Assembly (NCBI GenBank): GCA_013822765.1
Contig: PNKY01000001.1
Location: 186,001 to 250,000 of the forward strand
From: Rhodospirillum sp.
GTDB taxonomy: Bacteria > Pseudomonadota > Alphaproteobacteria > Dongiales > Dongiaceae
DNA length: 64,000 nt
Direction: 5' to 3'
Positions within the stretch are counted from its first letter, which is position 1; the number at the start of each line of letters is the position of its first letter. This document shows, piece by piece, positions 1 to 8,374 of the stretch. The notes under the pieces were generated by a model. That model did not search any database and was not told where the DNA came from. It saw nothing but the letters and a program-made list of their open reading frames with translations. The translations under genes and the position numbers were made by a program.

Positions 1-850
1 AGGCGAACACCGTCTCGGTCAGCACCGATCCTTCCAGCAGGCCGCCGTACGACAGCGCGATCACGGTCAGCAGCGGCACCAGGATGTTGCCCATGGCGTG
101 CTTCCAGATCACGCGCCGCTCCGGCACGCCTTTCACGCGCGCGGTCAGGATGTATTCCTGGCGCAGCTGCCCCAGCATCAGGGACCGCGTCATGCGGCTG
201 ATGTAAGCGAGCGAGAAATAGCCGAGCAGCGAGGCCGGCAGGATGAGATGGCCGAGCGCGTTCTTGAATAGCTCCATGTCGCCGGCGATCAGCGTGTCGA
301 CCGTCATGAGGCCGGTGACCGGCACAACCATCTCCTCGTAGCCGAAATCGAGGCGCCCGGGTCCGGGCAGCCAGTCGAGCTTGACGTAGAACACCAAGAG
401 GCCCATGAGGCCGAGCCAGAAGATCGGCACCGAATAGCCGATCAGGCCGAAGAATCGCACCAGATGGTCGATGTAAGTGTCCTTGCGCACCGCGGCCCAC
501 ACGCCGAGCGGGATGCCGAGGATGACTCCGATGATCGTGCCGACGGTCGCCAGCTCGAGGGTCGCGGGGAACACCCGCATCAGCTCTTGGCTGATCGGCA
601 ATCCGGTGCGGATGGACTCTCCGAGGTCGCCCTGCAGCACGTTTTTGAGATAGAGCCAGAACTGCACGATGATCGGCTGATCGAGGCCGAGCCGGATGCG
701 TGCCGCCGCGATGGTGGATTCCGAAGCATGATCCCCGACCACCGCCAGGACGGGATCGGCCGGCAGGAACCGGCTGATGACAAAGGTCACGAGCAACAGC
801 CCGAGCAGCGTGGTGGCGACCGACGCCAGAAGCCTCAGAAATGACTTCAT
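1..850 (-). CDS. ABC transporter permease, DppB/OppB type (3' end outside the window)
   Basis: This is an inner-membrane permease subunit of a peptide/opine/nickel-type ABC importer. Reading down from the ATG at 850 gives MKSFLRLLASVATTLLGLLL, a first membrane helix, then the family hallmarks 'FLPADPVLAVVG' and 'RLGLDQPIIVQFW'. The cytoplasmic EAA-type loop is visible near the window edge as 'YILTARVKGVPERRVIWKHAMGN'-like sequence. About 283 codons are present, so the last few dozen residues and the stop lie beyond position 1. The gene follows the binding-protein gene by about 87 bp on the same strand, which fits an operon. The substrate cannot be read from the sequence; peptide is the family default. 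Confidence 0.9.
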   Translation of the reverse strand, partial: MKSFLRLLASVATTLLGLLLVTFVISRFLPADPVLAVVGDHASESTIAAARIRLGLDQPIIVQFWLYLKNVLQGDLGESIRTGLPISQELMRVFPATLELATVGTIIGVILGIPLGVWAAVRKDTYIDHLVRFFGLIGYSVPIFWLGLMGLLVFYVKLDWLPGPGRLDFGYEEMVVPVTGLMTVDTLIAGDMELFKNALGHLILPASLLGYFSLAYISRMTRSLMLGQLRQEYILTARVKGVPERRVIWKHAMGNILVPLLTVIALSYGGLLEGSVLTETVFA

Positions 851-937
851 CGTCCGCTGTTCATGTCACCTGCCGGAAAAAGCTCTGCCCCGCCGGCCAC
901 ACTTGAACAGCGCGACCGGCGGGGCAGAGACGCAGTT

Positions 938-2506
938 TTATTTCTTCACGACGTTCTTATAGAGGTCGAGATCGAAGCTCGGCCCGACAATGAAGCCATC
1001 GACGTTCTTGCGGAGCGCGATGGTCTCGACCTGCTGGAACATGATGATGAAGGGGCTCTCCTCCAGCGCCATCTTCTGCAGGTCCATGTACATCTGCGCG
1101 CGCTTGGCCGAATCCTTCTCGTCGCGTGCGGCGAGGGTGGCGGCTTCACGCTCCGGCGATTGCCAGACATTACGCTTGGCGAGCGGCGTATTCAGATAGC
1201 CATCGGCATTCGAATGCGGATCCATGTAGTCCGAGCCCCACTGACCGAGATAGATGTCGTGCTCGCTGGCGCGATACTTGGTCAGCGTCGTCTTGTTGTC
1301 GGCCGTCTTGATGATGAGGTTGACGCCGGCCTTGGCCATGGTGTTCTGCATCGAGGCCGACAGTTCGCGCGTCTCGCTCCGGTTGGTCACGTCCATGGTG
1401 ACGTTGAAGCCGTTGGGCACGCCGGCCTTGGCCAGCAGCTCCTTGGCCTTCGCGATGTCGAGCTTGAACGGCGTCTCGTTGTCGGCGCCCAGCTGACCGT
1501 CCGGCAGGAAGGTCTGGTGGATGACGCCGGTGCCGTTGAACATGGACTTCTGCAGGCCCTCATAATCCACCAGGTACTTCATCGCCTGGCGCACTTCCTT
1601 CTTGGCCAGATACTGGTTCTTGGTGTTGAGGCCGGCGTACCAAAGCGTCGCCTTCGGATAGGACTGGAACTTGACGTCGGCGTTGTTCTTGAGGGCAGCG
1701 AGCTGGTCGCCCGTCAGGTTGCGCGCGATGTCGATGTCGCCCTTCTGCAGCAGCAGCTGCTGGGTCGCGCTCTCCGTCACGTTCTTGATGAGGACGCGCT
1801 TGATCTTCGGCGCGCCGTCCCAGTAGCTCTCGTTGGCCTCGAGCACCAACGACTCGTTGGGCTTCCAGCTCTTGAAGATGAAGGGGCCAGAGCCGGCGGC
1901 GTTGGTCTTCAGCCACTCATGGCCAAAATCGCCATTGGCTTCGTGCGCCGCGACTTCCTTCTTGTCGATCACGACGCTGGTGAAGGACAGGCAGTTGAGG
2001 ACGAAGCTCGGCGCATAGGCTGCGTCCAGCTCGACCTCCAAGGTGGTGGGATCCTTGACGCGGACCTTGTCCTTCACATTGTCCTTGCTCAGACCGAACT
2101 GGGTCAGGATGAAGGCCGGGTTGAGATCGAGCGCGACGAAGCGCTCGAGCGAGAACTCGACGTCGTCGGCGGTGATGGGATTGCCGCTGTGGAACTTCAG
2201 GCCCGGCTTCAGCTTGAAGGTGAAGACCTTGCCGTCGTCGCTGACTGACCAGCTCTCGGCCAGCTGCAGCTTCAGCTGCGACGGGTTGGCCGGATCGATG
2301 ACCACCAGGCGGTCATAGGTGTTGGCCATGTATTCCGACGCGGTGAACTCGTAGATCTCGGCCGGATCGAGCGAGATCATGTCGTCGATCACATACGCCA
2401 TGACCAGCGTGTCGGCCGGGGTCTTCGCTTGCGCCGCGACCGACGAAGCCAGGATCGCGACCGCCGCCAGGGAGCCCTGGAGAGCGGATCGCAGGTACGG
2501 TTTCAT
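938..2506 (-). CDS. ABC transporter substrate-binding protein, family 5 (peptide/opine type)
   Basis: This periplasmic solute-binding protein of 522 residues delivers substrate to the permease encoded just downstream. A signal peptide (about residues 1-27, ending AAQA) precedes the mature protein. The body shows the SBP_bac_5 pattern: 'SLDPAEIYEFTASEYMANTYDRLVVID', then 'AESWSVSDDGKVFTFKLKPGLKFHSG' and 'ITADDVEFSLERF'. Length is normal for DppA/OppA relatives. The start is supported by a strong GAGGAGG site a few bases upstream of the ATG. It is probably the first gene of an importer operon continuing off the window. Ligand specificity is unknown. Confidence 0.93.
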   Translation of the reverse strand: MKPYLRSALQGSLAAVAILASSVAAQAKTPADTLVMAYVIDDMISLDPAEIYEFTASEYMANTYDRLVVIDPANPSQLKLQLAESWSVSDDGKVFTFKLKPGLKFHSGNPITADDVEFSLERFVALDLNPAFILTQFGLSKDNVKDKVRVKDPTTLEVELDAAYAPSFVLNCLSFTSVVIDKKEVAAHEANGDFGHEWLKTNAAGSGPFIFKSWKPNESLVLEANESYWDGAPKIKRVLIKNVTESATQQLLLQKGDIDIARNLTGDQLAALKNNADVKFQSYPKATLWYAGLNTKNQYLAKKEVRQAMKYLVDYEGLQKSMFNGTGVIHQTFLPDGQLGADNETPFKLDIAKAKELLAKAGVPNGFNVTMDVTNRSETRELSASMQNTMAKAGVNLIIKTADNKTTLTKYRASEHDIYLGQWGSDYMDPHSNADGYLNTPLAKRNVWQSPEREAATLAARDEKDSAKRAQMYMDLQKMALEESPFIIMFQQVETIALRKNVDGFIVGPSFDLDLYKNVVKK

Positions 2507-2662
2507 GAGGTGCCTCCTCGAGGTTTCTAGTTATTACCCGCCGAATTTCTAGCCGATTGGTCAATTTGTCCAGCAGTATCAAGGCTGGGATACGGCACCG
2601 CACCGTCATGCCCGCCCCTCGTGGCCGCTTTGCGCCGGTTCGCGCGCGCGCTCGTGTCCCCG

Positions 2663-2688
2663 GGAACTAACCGTCCGGTCACGCCGTT
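2663..2688 (+). promoter_or_regulatory. Candidate EcfG (general stress sigma factor) promoter
   Basis: GGAAC at 2663-2667 and CGTT at 2685-2688 are separated by exactly 17 bp. This matches the known consensus of EcfG/sigma-T/RpoE2 promoters in Alphaproteobacteria (GGAAC-N16/17-CGTT). The motif points at the gene starting at 2704, so the leader would be very short. The motif is seen; its function is inferred. Confidence 0.55.
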
Positions 2689-2703
2689 GTTTGTTGCGCA
2701 AGG

Positions 2704-4623
2704 ATGACGGCCTCGTCATATTCGCGTGAATTTTCAGCGACGTACGGGGCTGCGGAGCCCGCTTTCATGACACTGGACCAGGTGCAAAACCGGCGGGAAG
2801 TTTTGGCTCGCTGGCGATGGGCAGTGCCGGTGGTTTCGACCGCCGTGCTCTACGCCATCGCCTATTTCACGTGCTGGGCGGCGTTCGGGATCAAGATCGT
2901 CGAATCGCGCGTGCCCTACGATTTCGGACTCAACCTGCTGCTGGCGCTGCTGGTGTTCTCGGTCTCGCGCCGGGTCTGGCCCTTCCTGCTGCTGCAGACG
3001 CTCTATTTCGCCGTGTTCTATGGCGCCAGCGCACTCAAGATCGCAATGCTGGGGCGGCCGATCATGCCGGAAGATGTTCACAATCTCGGCGCGCTGATCG
3101 AGATCCTCGGCGCCGTCGGCTGGGTCGCCATCGTCCTGCCGCTCGCCTTGCTGGTCGGCCTGCTGGTCTTCAACCTGAGGTTCCGCGCCCGCCCGGCGCA
3201 GGCGGCCTGGGCGCTGCTGATCGCCCTGCCGCTCGGCGCCGCCAGCGATCCCAGCCCGCTCAGCAACAGCCTCGACAAGTTCTTCGGCAACACGCCATGG
3301 GACCAGCGCGAGAACTTCATCTGGCGCGGCGGCGCGCTGCACCTGGCCCAGGAATCGCTGCGCGCCCTGGCGGTCCGCCGCCCGGCGCCGACCGAGCAAG
3401 AGGTGCTGGCCGCGATCCAGCGCCGCGCCGCGGCCAGCGGCAGCGTCGAACCGCTGGTGCCGCTCGGCCACCGCCGCAACCTCCACATCATCCTGGAGGA
3501 GAGCTTCTGGGACCCGACGGCGCTGGCCGGCGCCGGCTATGGCGCAGACCCGCTCGACCCGCGCTTCCGTGCGTTGTGGGCCCAGTCCAACAACACCCAG
3601 GGCCTCAGCCCGGCGTTCGGCGGCCAGACCGCCAATGCCGAGTTCGAGGTCCTGTGCGGCTTCCCGGTCAACCAGATCGCGGTCAAGTTCGAGTTCAGCA
3701 TGCTGCGCGATGTGCCCTGCCTGCCGCGCATCCTGGACGGACTCGGCTACCGCACGGTCGCCTCGCATCCCAACGTCGCGGGCTTCTGGAACCGCTACAC
3801 CGCCTATGAGCGGCTCGGCTTCGAGACCTTCTGGGCCCAGGATGCCCTGGACATGAGCGACCGCAACGGCCCGTTCCTGGCCGACCGGTCGCTGCACCGC
3901 CAGGTGCGCGAGAAATTGCAGGCCACCGACGACGGTCGGCCGCTGTTCAACTACATCGTCACCATCGACGGGCACTGGATGTATGACGCCGGCGACAAGC
4001 GGCCACCGGTGCTTACCAGCACGTCCAAGATCAAGGAAGTCGGCGACTACGCCAACATGCTGCACTACAAGACGCGGCAGATGATGGATGGCATCGAGCA
4101 GATCCGGCGCGACGATCCGGACGCCGTGATCGTGGTGTTCGGCGACCATCTGCCGATGCTTGGGCGCAAGTTCGCGGGCTATGTCGAATCCGGCGTGCTG
4201 CCCGACAATTTCGGCGCCTTCACCGCCGAGCAGTACGATTTCTCGGCGGCGACGCCGCTGCTGGTGATCGACGGCCAGAACGGCCCGCTCGACCTCGGCC
4301 GCATCCCGATGTACCGGCTGCCGAGCGTGATCCTGCGCCTGCTGGGGGAGGATCGGAAGACCATGTTCGACCTGGTTCAGGTGCCGCGCTCGGTCATTCC
4401 ACGGCCGTTGCCCGACGTCATGGTGACCTATCAGGGCAGCGCGCCGCAGCAGCTGTGCAAGCAGAGGACGGATTCAGCAGCCTGCGCGGAAGCGGCGGCG
4501 TGGCTGGACGATGCCTTGCTGCTGGACCAGGACCTGTTCACCGGTGGCCAGCACGCGCTGAAATATCTGGATCGGGCGCCGACCGTCGAAGACGGCCTGC
4601 ACGCCACGCTTCAGGACAACTAG
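2704..4623 (+). CDS. LTA synthase/OpgB-like membrane sulfatase-fold transferase
   Basis: A 639-residue integral membrane protein with about five N-terminal helices (residues ~40-175) and an extracytoplasmic alkaline-phosphatase/sulfatase domain (~255-570). The LtaS-family catalytic pattern is present: 'HIILEESF' (metal Glu near 265), 'FGGQTANAEFE' (nucleophile Thr309) and 'VVFGDHLPM' (Asp481, His482). Relatives transfer phosphoglycerol or phosphoethanolamine from phospholipids to glycans or lipids; in Gram-negatives OpgB modifies periplasmic glucans. The acceptor here is unknown. It stands alone, with a palindrome just after its stop. An in-frame ATG at 2767 is an alternative start; 2704 sits nearer the candidate EcfG promoter. 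Confidence 0.87.
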   Translation: MTASSYSREFSATYGAAEPAFMTLDQVQNRREVLARWRWAVPVVSTAVLYAIAYFTCWAAFGIKIVESRVPYDFGLNLLLALLVFSVSRRVWPFLLLQTLYFAVFYGASALKIAMLGRPIMPEDVHNLGALIEILGAVGWVAIVLPLALLVGLLVFNLRFRARPAQAAWALLIALPLGAASDPSPLSNSLDKFFGNTPWDQRENFIWRGGALHLAQESLRALAVRRPAPTEQEVLAAIQRRAAASGSVEPLVPLGHRRNLHIILEESFWDPTALAGAGYGADPLDPRFRALWAQSNNTQGLSPAFGGQTANAEFEVLCGFPVNQIAVKFEFSMLRDVPCLPRILDGLGYRTVASHPNVAGFWNRYTAYERLGFETFWAQDALDMSDRNGPFLADRSLHRQVREKLQATDDGRPLFNYIVTIDGHWMYDAGDKRPPVLTSTSKIKEVGDYANMLHYKTRQMMDGIEQIRRDDPDAVIVVFGDHLPMLGRKFAGYVESGVLPDNFGAFTAEQYDFSAATPLLVIDGQNGPLDLGRIPMYRLPSVILRLLGEDRKTMFDLVQVPRSVIPRPLPDVMVTYQGSAPQQLCKQRTDSAACAEAAAWLDDALLLDQDLFTGGQHALKYLDRAPTVEDGLHATLQDN

Positions 4624-4641
4624 GGCTTCAGGATAACCGAA

Positions 4642-4684
4642 GCATTTTCCGCCGAAGTGGTCGCCGGTTCGGCGTAGAAAATGC
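4642..4684. repeat. Dispersed 43-bp palindromic element, copy A (terminator-like)
   Basis: Nested inverted repeats: GCATTTTC (4642-4649) pairs with GAAAATGC (4677-4684), and CGCCGAA (4650-4656) pairs with TTCGGCG (4668-4674). The same unit occurs at 13254-13295 and 14874-14915 in the opposite orientation. Copy A lies between two convergent genes, so it may also serve as a bidirectional terminator. Confidence 0.85.
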
Positions 4685-4703
4685 GACCAACCGAAGAGAC
4701 GAA

Positions 4704-5228
4704 TCAGACCGCGACGCTGAAGACGCGGGGCTGGTTGTCGACCAGCGAAGGCGAGCCGCCGGCCCGGCGATAGGCGTCGGACGCCGTCTCGTATTGCGGA
4801 TTGTAGAGGCCCTCGCGCAGCCTCTGCTGGGAGATGAAGCTGGCGAGGAAGGCGCTGGAGTTGCGCTCGCGCGTGCCGGCGCCGAACCCATCCAGCACGT
4901 CGACCGCAATACCGTCATCCTCGGTCTCGGTGCTGATCGCGCCGGAGTCGGGGGTCTCGCCGTTGAGCTCAGCTTCGCGCGCTGCGCCGTCAGTGGCGCC
5001 CCGGCTGCTATACGGGCGGAAGCGGAATTGCTTGCCCTTGATCTCGACAGTGTCGTCGCGGCGCTGCTCGATCAGGGTGAGGAAGGCCTGGCCCGGACCC
5101 TGCGCCTGCCGCCGCGCCCGCGCCGCCTCGATCGCCGACTCGGACTCCGATTGAACTGCCCGCACGCTTGCACGCGAGGACAGATGGGATGGCGGTGGCA
5201 GAAGAATGGCGCGTGGTATCTCTTGCAT
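4704..5228 (-). CDS. Hypothetical protein, low complexity, 174 aa
   Basis: Not recognised as a named family. The protein is polar and probably largely disordered, with a basic/Ser-rich start and an acidic middle ('GETPDSGAISTETEDDGIAVDV'). The C-terminal stretch looks more structured ('AFLASFISQQRLREGL', then 'YETASDAYRRAG'). No signal peptide or membrane helix is visible. It has its own AT-richer upstream region shared divergently with the EAL gene, so it is probably a single-gene unit. The reading frame is favoured over the opposite strand because the C-terminal half has natural helix-like composition. Function unknown. Confidence 0.65.
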   Translation of the reverse strand: MQEIPRAILLPPPSHLSSRASVRAVQSESESAIEAARARRQAQGPGQAFLTLIEQRRDDTVEIKGKQFRFRPYSSRGATDGAAREAELNGETPDSGAISTETEDDGIAVDVLDGFGAGTRERNSSAFLASFISQQRLREGLYNPQYETASDAYRRAGGSPSLVDNQPRVFSVAV

Positions 5229-5409
5229 CGAGCTCTATACGAAACACGAATGTTCGCCCGACGCGCAGCGGCGGGACCTAAGCTATCAACACCCGGCCCC
5301 ACCCGGACGATGCATACAATTTGAGGCAATTCCCCAAGAATCGCAACCCAACTTTGCGTGAGAAGGCAAAATAATCTCGTGTTTACAAAGTCTTAACCAA
5401 TAGGAGGCA

Positions 5410-5502
5410 ATGCCGATAAAATTGCTGGATTCAGAGAATGTTAACGCTCCCAGCCTACCTTCCGAAGCCCTACTCCCGCCTATACGAATTGGGTGCCCGT
5501 GA
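5410..5502 (+). CDS. Short leader ORF (30 aa) overlapping the start of the EAL gene
   Basis: An ATG at 5410 has a strong Shine-Dalgarno site (AGGAGG, 5402-5407) and opens MPIKLLDSENVNAPSLPSEA, running 30 codons to TGA at 5500-5502. The stop overlaps a GTG (5499-5501) that is in frame with the downstream EAL protein, giving a GTGA stop/start overlap typical of translational coupling. The GTG starts at 5493/5499 have no good ribosome site of their own. Either this is a coupled leader peptide, or a one-base frame difference separates the true N terminus of the EAL protein from its body. The ribosome site is clear; the interpretation is open. Confidence 0.5.
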   Translation: MPIKLLDSENVNAPSLPSEALLPPIRIGCP

Positions 5503-7235
5503 CCGTGCCGATCGGAGATCCGGAAATCAAAAAATCGGCCCCCGATCGGTCGAGCAGGCCCACGCCGGAATGGATCGAGCACGCGCTGATCTCCGCCGGC
5601 GATGTCGCCTATTCGTGGGATGTGACCAGCGACCGGCTGGTCTGGGCCGGCAATCTCTCCGATGTCCTCACCGACATTCCGCTGGAGACGGTGGCGACCG
5701 GCCATGCGCTCAACGACCGCATCCATCCCGAGGACCTGCCGCGCCGGCTGAAGGCGCTCTCCGACCATTTCGCGCTCGGCAAGATCTATGACTGCGAGTA
5801 TCGCCTGCGCACCGGCCACGGCCAGGTGGTGTGGGTGCACGATCGCGGCCTCGCGCAGATGGGCGGCGCCGGCATCCCCAAGACCATGGCGGGCGCCCTG
5901 CGCATCATCACCCAGCGCAAGCAGACCGAGGCGCGCCTGGAGCGCGCCGCCAACTACGACGACCTCACCGGCCATTTCAACAAGTCGCGCCTGCGCCAGG
6001 AGCTCGAGCAGGCGCTGAGCTTCGCGCGCCGCTTCTCGACCGCCGGCGCGTTTCTGGTGGTTGGCGTCGACAAGCTTGCCCTCATCAACAGCGCCTACGG
6101 CTACGAGGTCGGCGACGCCGTCCTGGTGACGGTGGGCCAGCGCCTCGATCGCTTCGTGCGTTCCAGCGACGTGATCGGCCGCCTCTCCGGCGACCGCTTC
6201 GGCGTCGTCCTGACGCAGTGCCCAGAAGACATGATCGCGACCGCGATGGACCGCGTCATCGACGCGATGCGCGAGAAGGCGATCGACGTCGACGGCCAGT
6301 CGATCCCGGTCACGGTCTCGGTCGGCTGCGTGATGTTCCCGAATTTCACCTCGACCGCCTACGACGTGATCGCGCGGTCGGAAACCGCGCTCAACGCCGC
6401 GAAGCTCGCCGGCCGCTCGTGCTGGCAGGTGCATCGCCCGTCGGAGCAGCAGAGCGTCCAGCATCGTCGCCACATGGTGGTGGCGGCGCAGGTGCAGCGC
6501 GCCGTGCGCGAGGATCGCCTGATCTTCACCTACCAGCCGATCGTCAAGTCCGACTCGTTCGAAGTCGTCAAGTACGAGTGCCTGCTGCGCCTCAAGGACG
6601 AGCAGGGCCGCATCATGTCGGCGGCCGAGTTCATCCCGGTGGTGGAAGAGCTCGGCATGACCCGCTTCATGGACCGCCACGTGCTCGACATGGCAATCAA
6701 CGAGCTGCGCGCCAACCCCGAGGTCGAGCTGGCGATGAACATTTCCGGCCTGACCGCGACCGACCAGGCCTGGCTGCGCGCGCTCAATTCCTCCGTCAAG
6801 GCGACGCCCGAAGTGGCGCCGCGCCTGGTAGTGGAGATCACCGAGACCGCCGCCCTGCACGACATCGAGGAGACCGCGCGCTTCGTCAACGCGGTGCGCG
6901 ACCTTGGCTGCCGCGTTGCGATCGACGATTTCGGCGCCGGCTTCACCTCGTTCCGCCACCTGAAGGCGCTGACCGTCGACATGGTGAAGATCGACGGCTC
7001 GTTCGTGCGCGACCTCGCGGTCAACGTCGACAACCAGCTGTTCATCCGCAACCTGATGGGCCTCGCCGAGACCTTCGGCCTCAAGACCTGCGCCGAGTTC
7101 GTGGAGAACGGCGAGGACGCCGCCTTCCTGGTGAAGGCCGGCGTTGACTACCTGCAAGGCTATTATTTCGGCCGCCCCGATTTCATCCGCCACTGGCGCA
7201 CCGGCGAGACGATCACGCCGGCGGTGAAGGGCTGA
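5493..7235 (+). CDS. PAS-GGDEF-EAL protein, probable c-di-GMP phosphodiesterase
   Basis: A soluble 580-residue c-di-GMP protein: PAS sensor ~30-145, GGDEF ~150-312, EAL ~330-572. The GGDEF signature is degenerate (SGDRF, 232-236), so cyclase activity is unlikely and this domain may be regulatory. The EAL domain keeps its catalytic set: Glu362 in ECLLR, Asn416, Glu448, Asp478-Asp479 (DDFGAGF), Lys499, Glu535 and the late QG at 555-556. It should therefore hydrolyse c-di-GMP. Translation may begin at GTG 5493 or 5499, or be linked to the leader ORF at 5410. The PAS ligand is unknown. Confidence 0.9.
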   Translation: MPVTVPIGDPEIKKSAPDRSSRPTPEWIEHALISAGDVAYSWDVTSDRLVWAGNLSDVLTDIPLETVATGHALNDRIHPEDLPRRLKALSDHFALGKIYDCEYRLRTGHGQVVWVHDRGLAQMGGAGIPKTMAGALRIITQRKQTEARLERAANYDDLTGHFNKSRLRQELEQALSFARRFSTAGAFLVVGVDKLALINSAYGYEVGDAVLVTVGQRLDRFVRSSDVIGRLSGDRFGVVLTQCPEDMIATAMDRVIDAMREKAIDVDGQSIPVTVSVGCVMFPNFTSTAYDVIARSETALNAAKLAGRSCWQVHRPSEQQSVQHRRHMVVAAQVQRAVREDRLIFTYQPIVKSDSFEVVKYECLLRLKDEQGRIMSAAEFIPVVEELGMTRFMDRHVLDMAINELRANPEVELAMNISGLTATDQAWLRALNSSVKATPEVAPRLVVEITETAALHDIEETARFVNAVRDLGCRVAIDDFGAGFTSFRHLKALTVDMVKIDGSFVRDLAVNVDNQLFIRNLMGLAETFGLKTCAEFVENGEDAAFLVKAGVDYLQGYYFGRPDFIRHWRTGETITPAVKG

Positions 7236-7290
7236 GGCTTCACGCCCCTCGATCTCACGCCATCCGCACCAAAGCGCTTCATTCAAAACC

Positions 7291-8196
7291 TTATTGGAGC
7301 GCTTCTTCGGAGATCAGGATCGCTACAACAGTGTCCGTCAACCCCAGAATCGCGTGCTTTGGCCGTAGAGGCGCAACTACGATCGAATAAGGCGAGGCGC
7401 CGGAAGGTCGACCAATTCTCACGGCCGCACCACTGCTGGTCAGGCTTACGTCGAGAACTTTGGCCGCGCACGCGACCGCGCGATGGAGCTCACTCGTCTC
7501 CGCAGGCGAACTGGCCGCAATCATTCCATTGGGGCTAAGGCTGAGTCCATCGTTGCCGCGCAGGATTTGGTTGGCCGCCTTGTTCTCGAAAAGGACCTTG
7601 CAGAAACTATCGGCAAGCACAAATCCAATCCCGAGCTCATGCAAAGCCGTCTCGGCCACGTCGCCATCCAGCTTGATCCGGTCGAGTTCCCGGTTGACTT
7701 GCAAAGCGCGGCGGAAATGAGGTGACAGGCGTTGAAGCAGCTCGACGTTGCGACGCTCGTCGAGAGAAGTGCGCTCTGGAAGCAGGGCGCTGATCGCGAT
7801 GAAGCGATCCTGTGCCTGGTCGATCGTTACGCCCACCCCGCTGAGCATGTCTTGAGGTTGCAGGAAATCGCTGTAAAACTCGGTTTTAAGCAAGCTGGCA
7901 CGATCCAGCATGTACTCCGCAGGCACGGCAAGTCCCACGGGCCTTTTCTTGAGATTCTTGAGCCACGGATTCACGCGGCAGTAATGGGCATTGTAGTCAT
8001 CGACCCAACGCCGATCCCAGCCGCAGGAGACGATCGTGAAACTGCCCGCTTCCGCGCTCAAATCGTGCTGAAGAAGAGTGGCGCGTCCTTCGGGAAATTG
8101 AGCGCAGAATCGATCGAGCGCGCTCTGCCAGCATGTTGGGTCTACGGCGGCCGCGTAGATCTCGTCGACGATGGGGCGAATGTCTGCGTGTTCCAT
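7291..8196 (-). CDS. LuxR-type sensor protein lacking the HTH domain
   Basis: A 301-residue protein. Its N-terminal region ('DEIYAAAVDPTCWQSALDRF', 'NPWLKNLKKRPVG', 'FYSDFLQPQDMLSGVGVTID', 'LLQRLSPHFRRALQVNREL') is the sensor half of a common alphaproteobacterial LuxR-regulator family. It is followed by a PAS-like segment ('HELGIGFVLADSFCKVLFEN'). In that family a C-terminal LuxR helix-turn-helix follows; here the frame stops straight after 'VVAILISEEALQ'. Base composition is less GC-rich than the neighbours. The second ATG (8196) is chosen because GAGGAG lies about six bases upstream of it. It may be a truncated regulator or a DNA-independent sensor. Confidence 0.75.
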   Translation of the reverse strand: MEHADIRPIVDEIYAAAVDPTCWQSALDRFCAQFPEGRATLLQHDLSAEAGSFTIVSCGWDRRWVDDYNAHYCRVNPWLKNLKKRPVGLAVPAEYMLDRASLLKTEFYSDFLQPQDMLSGVGVTIDQAQDRFIAISALLPERTSLDERRNVELLQRLSPHFRRALQVNRELDRIKLDGDVAETALHELGIGFVLADSFCKVLFENKAANQILRGNDGLSLSPNGMIAASSPAETSELHRAVACAAKVLDVSLTSSGAAVRIGRPSGASPYSIVVAPLRPKHAILGLTDTVVAILISEEALQ

Positions 8197-8374
8197 CACC
8201 ATCTCCTCGACACTCTACGACAACCTTAGCACGAATATCGGCTTTTCGATACCCATCGACGGCCAGGATGTGCGGACAGGCCGAGGACGCAGATGGAGGC
8301 TTCGATCGTCTGCCAATTGCTGGCGACCTTCCGCCAAGCAGTTGCGCCCGCCGAGGAGGGCTACCTGCTCGGCC

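Noticed and set aside
863..2248. Long plus-strand open frame opposite the substrate-binding protein gene
   Set aside because: Composition is Leu/Val/Gly/Arg-rich with no motif; it mirrors the real gene on the minus strand, a normal effect in GC-rich DNA.
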